Shown: positions 34,337-42,122 of the stretch, in pieces
Numbering within the stretch: the stretch's first letter is position 1
Layout of the letters: each line of letters starts with the position of its first letter
NCBI RefSeq assembly: GCF_000787815.1
Contig: NZ_BBPO01000018.1
Location: forward strand, 24,877 to 88,876
DNA: 64,000 bases
From: Streptacidiphilus neutrinimicus
Lineage (GTDB): Bacteria; Actinomycetota; Actinomycetes; Streptomycetales; Streptomycetaceae
Direction: 5' to 3'
Notes under the pieces: generated by a model
What the model saw: the letters and a program-made list of their open reading frames with translations, nothing else
What the model was told of the DNA's origin: nothing
Databases searched by the model: none
Translations under genes and position numbers: made by a program

Positions 34337-34422
34337 CGTCGTCTTACCCGGACACCCAGCCCTTGCCAACGGCACCTCAAAGATATTGTCCAGCAGTTGA
34401 TTTGAGCTGGCGTCAGATAATG

Positions 34423-34436
34423 GTGATCGCGATCAC
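34423..34436. promoter_or_regulatory. Perfect 14-bp palindrome in the protease promoter region
   Basis: GTGATCGCGATCAC lies in an unusually AT-rich stretch (34380-34450, with AGATATTG and CTTTAAAG) between the repressor terminator and the protease gene. It is a plausible operator for a dimeric regulator. Confidence 0.45.
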
Positions 34437-34570
34437 ATCGCTTTAAAGGCGTGGACCGCTACTCGGACGATCACCTACGATCGGGCCACTGCGGACGAGC
34501 AAGGGCCCGCCCACCAGTGATTATGTCTGCAACAACGGGGGTCGGCTATGGACATACCAAGAAAAAGATC

Positions 34571-35110
34571 ATGGAATTCGAGCGTCTTCGTGCGGACTGT
34601 GAAGAACGCCTACAGCTCCTGCGCCTGCCCCACCGCTTCAATACCGGACAGCTCCTCAAAGCCCTGGAGGAGTACCGGGGACACCCGGTCAAGGTAAAAC
34701 CCGTTGACACCGGGGGGAATCTCGACCTCCTGTGCGGAATGCGCGCGGAGACCCCGGACGGCGACATTCTTTACTACGAACGCCAGGCGTCGCAGATGCA
34801 CCGCAACCACATCGTCGCGCACGAGGTTTCGCATGTGCTTTGGGACCACCCTGGCTCACTGAGCGTGGACCCGACCCGCGCGGCCAGCCTCGGCCTCGAC
34901 CCGGCGCTCATCCTGCGCCTGTCGGGCCGAAGCGTCTACACCGATGAGGACGAGCTGGAGGCCGAGTACACGGCCACGCTCATCCGCCGCCGGGCGTACC
35001 TCGAACAGCACTACGCGCCGAGCGATCCGCAGGGCGCGGACGACCGGTGGGATGCCGTGTTCGCCCGCCCGCTATTGCCCGGCCCGAGAAAGAAAGGCCG
35101 ACGTCGTTGA
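34571..35110 (+). CDS. ImmA/IrrE-like zinc protease
   Basis: The product is 179 aa from ATG 34571, or 195 aa from ATG 34523; neither has a strong ribosome site. NHIVAHEVSHVLWDHPGSLS carries HExxH zinc ligands, and DEDELEAEYTATLIRRRAYL provides the downstream Glu, as in IrrE/ImmA metallopeptidases. Partners of this type cleave an XRE repressor after a signal. It lies just downstream of the XRE gene on the same strand but behind its own AT-rich promoter. The stop overlaps the next TTG (TTGA), coupling it to the membrane protein. Confidence 0.8.
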   Translation: MEFERLRADCEERLQLLRLPHRFNTGQLLKALEEYRGHPVKVKPVDTGGNLDLLCGMRAETPDGDILYYERQASQMHRNHIVAHEVSHVLWDHPGSLSVDPTRAASLGLDPALILRLSGRSVYTDEDELEAEYTATLIRRRAYLEQHYAPSDPQGADDRWDAVFARPLLPGPRKKGRRR

Positions 35111-36343
35111 TCAGCGTCATCTTCACCGGCATGCCCGTGATCCTGGTCGCCGGCGCCCTCTACTGGGCGCGCGGCCGCGGGGGCTACCGGCCCTTGGGGA
35201 TCGGCAACCTCTTCTCGCTCCTGATCGGCTTCGCGTTCGCGTTCGCCACCTACTCTCCGCTCGTCCGCGACGCGGTGGACACCGTAGCCCCCGACCTCTC
35301 TCGGCTCCTGAGCAACACGGGCACCCTGGTCGCCGCGGGCTCGGTCCTCGCGTTCCTGCTCGTCATGGACCGCGGACCGGCCGCCCGCACCGCTATCCGC
35401 TGGTGCTTCGGCCTTCTCGCCGGCGCGCTGAGCGTCATGCTGGTCTCCTACCTCGCCACGCCCTCGCGGCCCCTGCCGGACGGCTCCCGGGAGGTCTTCC
35501 CGCCGGCGCACCTGCTGCCGGTAACCCTGGACATTCTACACCATCGTCTACGTCCTCTACCTGGGGGTCGCTGCCGGCGGCTGCCTGCGCCAGACCTGGC
35601 GGCAGGCCCGCAACAACCGCTACCTGAGCCGAAGGGTCGGACTGCGGGTCACCGCCGTCGGCTGCGGCCTCGCCCTGGTCTACACGCTCTACAAGACGGT
35701 CGACCTGCTCGGATCTCTGTTCCAGATCGACGTCCTGCCGGGCGGCTCCCGCAGGTGCACGTCGCTGATCACGCCGGTCGACTGCGCGTTCAGCGTCGCC
35801 ACCCCCATCCTCTCCGTCCTGATGATCGCCGGCGGCCTGCTGCTGCCCGCGCTGGCCTGGCCGCTGATCCAGATGCGGCGGCGCCGCTGGGAAATCCGCT
35901 CGTCTCGGGCGTTGAAGCCGCTGTGGAGCGAGCTGACCTCGGTCGCGTCTCAGATCGTGCTGCTGCCCGAGGTCGGCGCCGCGGACGAGGGCGCTGACTA
36001 CGAGCTGCACCGGCGGGTCGTCGAGATCGCCGACAGCATCATGGAGCTGCGGCCCCACCGCTGTCTGGGTGTCGCCGAAGAGGCCCGCCGCCTGCTGGCG
36101 GCCGAGGGCCGCGATCCCGATGCCGAGCCGGCCGTGATCGAGGCGGCCGTCGTCCTCGGCGCTGTCCACGCCGCCCGGCTGGGCCGCCCCGAGGAGTCCG
36201 AGCAGGCGCCGACAGCGCCGCGCACTCGCTCCGGCGATCTTCTCGCGGAGACCGAGTGGCTGCTGGCCGTCGCCGCGGCATACACCGACGACCCGATCGC
36301 CGCAGCCGCCGCGCTCAGGCAGTCCGACGCCGACTTCGTGTAA
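35107..36343 (+). pseudogene. Multi-pass membrane protein (MAB_1171c-like), one-base frameshift
   Basis: From TTG 35107 the frame reads membrane segments PVILVAGALYWARGRG, NLFSLLIGFAFAFATYSPLV, LVAAGSVLAFLLVMD and WCFGLLAGALSVMLVSYLAT to HLLPVTLD. At 35533 an extra A (GAC[A]TTC) breaks it. In the next frame it continues FYTIVYVLYLGVAAGGCLRQ, GLRVTAVGCGLALVYTLYKT, ILSVLMIAGGLLLPALAWPL and a cytosolic C-terminus to 36343. Joined, it is about 411 aa with seven or so spans, resembling actinomycete MAB_1171c-family putative transporters, often next to XRE/ImmA-like genes. It may be a sensor or transporter; broken or miscalled here. Confidence 0.75.
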
Positions 36344-36352
36344 GGAAGAAGC

Positions 36353-37522
36353 ATGACCAGCACCCCGCCGGACCGGAACCCTTACGCCCCCTACGCCGCG
36401 GCACGCTCAGCGCGCCCGGTCCAGGAGGTGCCCGACCGGTCCGGCCGGGTGCCCAGCATCCTGATCACCGGCGACGCCGAGGCCCGCGAGGCACTCACCT
36501 GCCCGGCGCTGTCAAAGGACACCGCGGCCTTCTTCGCCAACCGGCCCTCCAGCCGGAACCTGCACCCGGCGGTGGCCCACACCATGCTCGCCACCGACCC
36601 GCCCGCCCATACCCGGCTGCGCGGCCTGGTCACCAAGGCGTTCACCTCTGCCGCCACGGAGCGGCTGCGCCCCTTCGTCGAGAACCTCACGGCGTCCCTC
36701 CTCGACTCCTTCGCCGGCCACGACGAAGTCGACCTGGTCAGCGCCCTGGCAGTTCCGCTGCCGGTCGCGGTGATCAGCGAGCTGCTCGGCGTGCCGCACA
36801 GCGACCGTGACCGGGTCAGGGCCTGGTCCGCGAGCTTGTTCGCCGCCGGGGACGACGCGGTGATCGACGCGGCCTCCCACGAGCTCGCCGGCTACGTCGA
36901 GGAACTTGTCCGGGACAAGCGACGCGCCCCCGGCGACGACCTGCTCACCCAGCTCATCGCCGTGCGCGACGGCACCGACCAGCTCTCCGACGAGGAGCTG
37001 GTCTCCCTCGCGGTGCTCCTTCTCGTCGCCGGCCACGAGACCACCACCAACGCCATCGGCAACGCGGTGCTCGCCCTGCTGCTCAACCCACTCACGCTGG
37101 AGCAACTCCGTTCCCAGCCCGAGCAGATCAGCGACGCCGTCCCGGAGCTGCTGCGCTTCGACAGCCCGGTGGCGATGGCGACGTTCCGCTACGCGACCGA
37201 ACCGGTCGAGCTGGCCGGCGTCCCCGTCCCCGCCGGCGCGCCCGTACTCATCGCCCTCGGCGCCGCCAACCGCGACCAGCGCCGCTACCCCGACCCGGAC
37301 ACCCTGACACTGGATCGCGCGGACGGCACTAGCCTGGCGTTCGGCCACGGCATCCACCGCTGCCTGGGCGCTCCCTTGGCCAGCCTCGAACTCGGCATCG
37401 CTCTAACCGCGCTCCTCACCCGGTTCCCCAAGATCGCCCTGGCCGTGCCGGAACAGGAGCTGGAGTGGCGCCGAACCCGCCTGGTTCGCGGACTCACCCG
37501 CCTCCCCATCCGGCTTCGCTGA
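36353..37522 (+). CDS. Cytochrome P450
   Basis: The product is 389 aa from ATG 36353 behind GGAAGAAGC. The I-helix has AGHETT (226-231), the K-helix ELLR (265-268), and the heme site FGHGIHRCLGAPLA with Cys337. This is a soluble bacterial class I P450 of normal length that needs ferredoxin and reductase from the host. The B-C loop MLATDPPAHTRLRGLVTKAF is typical of CYP105/107-like enzymes. It follows the membrane protein by 9 bp. No substrate is indicated; no other biosynthetic genes are adjacent on this strand. Confidence 0.93.
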   Translation: MTSTPPDRNPYAPYAAARSARPVQEVPDRSGRVPSILITGDAEAREALTCPALSKDTAAFFANRPSSRNLHPAVAHTMLATDPPAHTRLRGLVTKAFTSAATERLRPFVENLTASLLDSFAGHDEVDLVSALAVPLPVAVISELLGVPHSDRDRVRAWSASLFAAGDDAVIDAASHELAGYVEELVRDKRRAPGDDLLTQLIAVRDGTDQLSDEELVSLAVLLLVAGHETTTNAIGNAVLALLLNPLTLEQLRSQPEQISDAVPELLRFDSPVAMATFRYATEPVELAGVPVPAGAPVLIALGAANRDQRRYPDPDTLTLDRADGTSLAFGHGIHRCLGAPLASLELGIALTALLTRFPKIALAVPEQELEWRRTRLVRGLTRLPIRLR

Positions 37523-37569
37523 TCCCGCATCTGGCACGCAACCCGCCCAGCATCTCGTCCAGCCGCAGG

Positions 37570-38682
37570 TTACGCCCCGGATCGAACTGTGGCTGCCAGA
37601 GAGTGCAGGATGACCGACTCGCTGCTCTGCAGGCCGGATGACAGAGCAGTGGCGAGTTCCACTGGGAGCTCTCCTGAGTCCAGGCCGCAGGCGTTCACCA
37701 GCTCCTGGCAGGCGCGGAGTTGGCTCTTGGTGGCGAGAGTGGCGAAGTGGCTGTCGGCCAGGGTCTCGCGGGCGGCGTAGCCGTCGCGCGCGGTGCTGGC
37801 TCGTTGCGCGAGATCGTCGACGAGGCTGCGGGCTGACGCGTGATCCGCGCTGCCGATGGTGTTCAGCGTGGTGAGACCGAGGCGTATGTCGAAAACGGTC
37901 AGACCCGGCTTGGCCGCGTGTCGCAGGTAGTAGGCCACCAAAGCGGAGGAGGTGTCGGAGTCCTGGGCTGCGCCGTTGTGGCAGAGAGCGGCGAGGCAGG
38001 CGGTGACTTCTTGCTCCCACGGATCTCCTGGGGTGGTGGCGGTGAGGAGGTCTGCTGCACGCTGTGTGTCGTTGTCGACGAGGGCTGCGACGACGGCGAC
38101 TTGGCGGCCGTCCAGCATCCGGGAGCCGATGCCGCGGTGCTGCTCGATGTGGGCCAGGGCTTCCTGCCAGCGGCCGGTGCTGGTCAGGGTGCGTGTGCCG
38201 TCGGCGAGCAGGACGCGCCACAGCCACGCCTGGACCTCTTGTCGGTCCGCCTCGGTCCGGCAGAGATCAGCGGGGACAGTGATGCCCTCGAAGGTGGCGT
38301 TGCCGCCGGAGTTGACCGCTTCGTAGAGGTCCAGGAGCCGCTGACGGCCTTCGTCCGCGTTGCCGGCGCGGATCTGCAGCCGGGCAAGGTTGACCAGAGG
38401 TTCCAGGCCCCGGATCGCGCTGGCGGCCGTGAGTGGAGTGCCGTTCAGGTAGGCGCTGGCGTGCAGGTGGCACATCGCCCTGGACAGGTCGGGGAGGCCC
38501 AGGTCGGAGGCGAGGAGTGCGGACTGGTTGAAGACGGTGGAGGCAAGTCCTTGCTCGCCTTGCTGTTCAGCCCTGCCGGCCAGCTCGGTCAGTGCCTGGA
38601 CGCGGTCCGGCAGGGGCAGGCAGGCGGGCCGGTTTCGGGCGATGAGCGGGAACCGTCGTGCTGTCGGGCCGTCCGCTTCCAT
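37570..38682 (-). CDS. TPR-like helical protein beside the lanthipeptide operon
   Basis: The product is 370 aa from ATG 38682, with GGGGGAG in front; a start farther upstream would add 26 residues. It is a continuous set of helix pairs (LTELAGRAEQQGEQGLASTV, ASAIRGLEPLVNLARLQIRA, GRWQEALAHIEQHRGIG), like the TPR-type C-terminal half of Streptomyces XRE regulators but without an HTH. A strong hairpin (38719-38752) separates it from the methyltransferase gene upstream, so it is a separate unit. It may sense a ligand or partner protein; the function is unknown. Confidence 0.75.
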   Translation of the reverse strand: MEADGPTARRFPLIARNRPACLPLPDRVQALTELAGRAEQQGEQGLASTVFNQSALLASDLGLPDLSRAMCHLHASAYLNGTPLTAASAIRGLEPLVNLARLQIRAGNADEGRQRLLDLYEAVNSGGNATFEGITVPADLCRTEADRQEVQAWLWRVLLADGTRTLTSTGRWQEALAHIEQHRGIGSRMLDGRQVAVVAALVDNDTQRAADLLTATTPGDPWEQEVTACLAALCHNGAAQDSDTSSALVAYYLRHAAKPGLTVFDIRLGLTTLNTIGSADHASARSLVDDLAQRASTARDGYAARETLADSHFATLATKSQLRACQELVNACGLDSGELPVELATALSSGLQSSESVILHSLAATVRSGA

Positions 38683-38718
38683 GTCTCCCCCTTGCGTGTG
38701 ACAGTGCAGGTCAGGGTT

Positions 38719-38752
38719 GGTGGAGTCCGCCGCGTGGGTGGCGGACTCCACC
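38719..38752 (-). terminator. Terminator of the FxLD lanthipeptide operon
   Basis: GGTGGAGTCCGCC (38719-38731) and GGCGGACTCCACC (38740-38752) make a perfect 13-bp stem with an 8-nt loop, 22 bp after the stop of the methyltransferase gene at 38774. Confidence 0.8.
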
Positions 38753-38773
38753 GATATCAACCGGGCGCGGTCG

Positions 38774-40846
38774 TCAGCGCCAGTCGACGAGGATGCGGTT
38801 CAGGGGTGTGTCGATGGAGAACAGGCCAGGCTGCTGCTCGATCGGCGGCGCGTCGAGGTGCTGAATCTCGAAGGTCGCCTCGCGGCCGCGGTACTCGCGG
38901 TCCCAGGTCCGGATCGCGTCGGCGACCTGTGCGGCCAGCTCGTCGCTGCCGGGCCCGTGGCCGATGACTCCGAACTCCCAGAGCTTGCCGCCCTCGCGGG
39001 TCGTCTGCTGCAGCAGGCGGCGGGCGAGGTAGGTGACGGCGCCCTTGTCGATAGCGGCTGTGGACGACGGGTAGGGGTCGTCGGTGAGCAGGGTGCCCTT
39101 GGCCTCGGGACGGAACAGCATCCTGGTCAGTCCGGAGGGCAGGGAGCAGGAGACGAACAGCTCCATCCATTCGGGCGACTCCATGGCCTGGACCGTCATG
39201 CCGGTCCACTCCTCGGTGCGCGGCTGGTCCAGCGCGCCGGACAGGGCCTCAGGGTCGAGCGGCAGACCGGCGGGGGCTTGGAGCCGGACCGTTTCGTCCG
39301 CGCTGATGGGGATGATGCGGCGGTCGTCGTCGGCGATGCCCCGGCGCAGCGGCATGAAGGTGTTCATCTTGCTGCTCACGCTGGTCCAGCGGCCGTCGTT
39401 CTCCTCGTAGGCGATGGACCGGGAGACGCTGCCCTTCAGGCGCTGCGGCACGACGAGGCGTCCGCCGGGGGCGAGCTGGGAGAGCCAGGCGTGTGGGATG
39501 CCGTGGGCGCCGACCGTGGCGATGATCCGGTGGTAGGGCGCGCCTTCGCCGTGGCCGACGGCTCCGTCGCGGGTGAGTGCCTGGACGTGCGGGTACCCGG
39601 CGGCGGCCAGGTTGCTGCGGGCGCCGTCCACGAGGTCTTCGTCGACGTCGATCGTGGTCACCTGGCCGCTCTCGCCGACTAGCTGGGCCAGGAGCGCGGC
39701 GTTGTAGCCGGTGCCTGCGCCGAGCTCCAGGATGCGCTGGCCGGGCTGAGGGTCGAGCTGGTCCAGCATGAGGGCCACGACGGTGGGCTGTGAGGCGCAG
39801 GAGATGGCCTGGCCGTCGGCGTCGTACTTGATGTTGACCGGGGTGTCGGCGTACGCCTCTTCGAGGGAGGCGTCGGGCACGAAGAGGTGGCGGGGCACGG
39901 TGCGCAGCGCGGCCTCGACGGCGGATTCTCGGGCGTATCCGGACTCGCGGATCTTGTCGACCAGGGCGTTGCGAAGGCGCGCGGCCTCGGCCCCGTTGGG
40001 GGCGATCGTGTCGGTTGTCACCGCTGCGACGTTAGTGGCTGCGGGTGTGCTCGCAGCGGACGACGCGGTGTTGTCACTCGATCCCATGACTGCCTCTCGT
40101 GCAAGGGTGAACAGGGTGCTTTGGTCGCTGGGGAGGAGACCGGCGCGGTTGGCGTGGAAGATCAGGTGGTGGGCGATGACGGCTCGCAGCCCGCGTGTGA
40201 GCCCGGCCCCGGCGGCGAGGTCGGCCAGCCGCTCGCCGGTCCGCTCGAAGGCGTCCAGCCACAGGCTGTGCGCGTCGAGCGGGCCGCCGGGCCTGGCCAG
40301 GCTGTGGGCGTCGGCGGTCATCAGCGTCCGGACTGCCGAGGTGATTGCGGCGGTCTTCGCTGGGCGGACGCCGGGGCGGAGCGCAGCGGCTTGCCCCCAC
40401 GCGTCGCCTTGCTCGTACCAGTCCAGTCGGGCGGCGCGCATCATGGCGCTGAGCAGCAACACGGCCGTCTCCCGGCGTCCCAGGTGCCCGGCGCCGGGCT
40501 GGTAGGTGAGCAGGTGGCGGCTGTCGCAGTGGAACAGGTCGTGGGCTGCGTCCATGGCGGGCTCGCCGCCGAAGGCGATGGATTCCGGCTCGTAGATACC
40601 GGGCAGTGAGGACTTCACCGTGCCGTCGTCGAGCAGGTCACGCAGAACCTCCTGGAGCAGCGCAGACGGCCGGTCCGCGCGGTAGCGCAGCGGCCAGGGC
40701 TGCTTGTTCATGAACCACCAGCCGTCGGCCTGTCCGGCGTCCTCGGCGGCCAGCAGGGCGGGGCCGAGCCGTTCGGCTATGGCGCGCTTGGCGCTCGTGC
40801 GGTTGATGAAGGTGATGTTGTGCTGCTGCCAGGGTGCGGGGGTCAT
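38774..40846 (-). CDS. LanB-C domain fused to PIMT-like methyltransferase, FxLD system
   Basis: The product is 690 aa. Residues 1-255 (WQQHNITFINRTSAKRAIAE, DGWWFMNKQPWPLRYRADR) are the small thiopeptide-type/LanB C-terminal domain, and 286-690 a protein-L-isoaspartate-O-methyltransferase-like domain with ESGYARESAVEAALRTVPRH, the SAM site ILELGAGTGYN (372-382) and RIIATVGAHGIPHAWLSQLA. In FxLD lanthipeptide clusters this methyltransferase acts on the precursor. The related LanS/OlvSA enzymes methylate Asp and lead to isoAsp through succinimide, and the precursor core here has an Asp-Asp-Gly. It is 22 bp downstream of lanC, the last gene of the operon. Confidence 0.9.
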   Translation of the reverse strand: MTPAPWQQHNITFINRTSAKRAIAERLGPALLAAEDAGQADGWWFMNKQPWPLRYRADRPSALLQEVLRDLLDDGTVKSSLPGIYEPESIAFGGEPAMDAAHDLFHCDSRHLLTYQPGAGHLGRRETAVLLLSAMMRAARLDWYEQGDAWGQAAALRPGVRPAKTAAITSAVRTLMTADAHSLARPGGPLDAHSLWLDAFERTGERLADLAAGAGLTRGLRAVIAHHLIFHANRAGLLPSDQSTLFTLAREAVMGSSDNTASSAASTPAATNVAAVTTDTIAPNGAEAARLRNALVDKIRESGYARESAVEAALRTVPRHLFVPDASLEEAYADTPVNIKYDADGQAISCASQPTVVALMLDQLDPQPGQRILELGAGTGYNAALLAQLVGESGQVTTIDVDEDLVDGARSNLAAAGYPHVQALTRDGAVGHGEGAPYHRIIATVGAHGIPHAWLSQLAPGGRLVVPQRLKGSVSRSIAYEENDGRWTSVSSKMNTFMPLRRGIADDDRRIIPISADETVRLQAPAGLPLDPEALSGALDQPRTEEWTGMTVQAMESPEWMELFVSCSLPSGLTRMLFRPEAKGTLLTDDPYPSSTAAIDKGAVTYLARRLLQQTTREGGKLWEFGVIGHGPGSDELAAQVADAIRTWDREYRGREATFEIQHLDAPPIEQQPGLFSIDTPLNRILVDWR

Positions 40847-40868
40847 CTGTGGGGTCCTTCTGTCGTGG

Positions 40869-42122
40869 TCAGGCGATGAGGAGGCAGGCGTCCCAGCTCG
40901 ATATCGGCGGGGTGCCGCTCGCGGCTTCCGTGAGCGCCAGTGCGACGCCGGCTGCGCCGTTGAGGAATCCCGGACCGGCTGTCTCGTCGTGTACCAGGGC
41001 GTTGGCCACGGCCGCCGGATCGGCTTCCGGCGGGCAGACGGCGTCCAGGAGGGCGGGTATCGCGGCGCGGAGCTGCCGCGCCGTCAAGGGGCGGGCGTCG
41101 ACGGCGGCGCGGTCGGCGATGTGAGCGAGTCCTGCGAAGCCGTGGCACAGCCCGTGGTCCGTGGTGGCCTTGAGCTGGTCGGAGTCAGGGAGCAGGGCGG
41201 CGGTGAGCGTGGTCTCGGCGTGGATCTGGCGGCGGGTGTCGCGGAGGGCCAGGGCGGCGAGTTGCTGGGCGCGGGCATGGCCGGCGGTGCCGTAGCACCA
41301 AGAGGGGCGTCTCGGCGCGGAGGGTTGGGGGCGTCCCTCGCGCGGTTCCGCGCGGGTGACCCAGTACGGCCAGGTGGCACCGGAAGGGTCGTCCTCCCGC
41401 CAGCGGTCCAGCCAGGCCAGGATCCGCCGCAGTGCGGCGTGGTGACCGCTCACGGTGTAGCCATGCCGCTTGGCCAGAGCCAGCAGCGCGAGGACGCCGC
41501 TGATGCCGTGGGCCATACCCGTGTTGCCGTGCCCGCCTGGGAAGCGCGGGTCCGGGCGGCCTGCCGGCCCGGAGTCGGTCCACCAGCCAGGCAGGTCCTC
41601 GCCGTTGACGGTGACCGGTTCGGTGAGGCGGGTGCAGTAGTGCAGCACCTTGGTGAGGGTGAGGCTGAGCGGGGCACGGTGCAGGAGGTAGGCGCCGTAG
41701 CCGACCAGGCCACGGATCGCGTCGAACTCGGCGAGTTGCGGCAGTCGACCGGCGTCGATACGGCGGTGTGCGGCGTCAAGGCGGCGTTGGACGTCGGCTT
41801 GGATCTGCCCGTCCATGCGCGCCAGGGTGCCCTGGTAGGCGCTGGGTTTGTGGTCGGCGGCACGGGCCACCGCGTGGGCCAGCGCGGGTACGCCATAGAA
41901 GGGGTGGCTGTCGGGTCCGATGGTGACCGGCCCGCTGGCGGCGGCGAGCCAATCGCGGGCGCGCTGCCACGAACTGAATCCGGCTGCGGCGCGCTCGATG
42001 TGCAGCAGCGCGATGCCCGCGGGTCCGTAGGCGAGCTGTTGCCGGTTCGAGGAGACGTCTTCGGGATCGGCGAGCAGGTCGGCGATCGTGTTCGCGACCT
42101 GGAGCGGGGCGGTGCGGGTCAC
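40869..42122 (-). CDS. lanC: LanC-like lanthipeptide cyclase
   Basis: The product is 417 aa from GTG 42122, inside the lanB stop (GTGA). It has the seven-hairpin barrel repeats (YGPAGIALLHIERAA, GGHGNTGMAHGISGVLALLA, GTAGHARAQQLAALALRD) and the zinc ligands in SWCYG and LCHGFAG. LanC adds Cys thiols to dehydrated Ser/Thr to form (methyl)lanthionine rings. Length and ligand spacing are normal. Confidence 0.93.
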   Translation of the reverse strand: MTRTAPLQVANTIADLLADPEDVSSNRQQLAYGPAGIALLHIERAAAGFSSWQRARDWLAAASGPVTIGPDSHPFYGVPALAHAVARAADHKPSAYQGTLARMDGQIQADVQRRLDAAHRRIDAGRLPQLAEFDAIRGLVGYGAYLLHRAPLSLTLTKVLHYCTRLTEPVTVNGEDLPGWWTDSGPAGRPDPRFPGGHGNTGMAHGISGVLALLALAKRHGYTVSGHHAALRRILAWLDRWREDDPSGATWPYWVTRAEPREGRPQPSAPRRPSWCYGTAGHARAQQLAALALRDTRRQIHAETTLTAALLPDSDQLKATTDHGLCHGFAGLAHIADRAAVDARPLTARQLRAAIPALLDAVCPPEADPAAVANALVHDETAGPGFLNGAAGVALALTEAASGTPPISSWDACLLIA

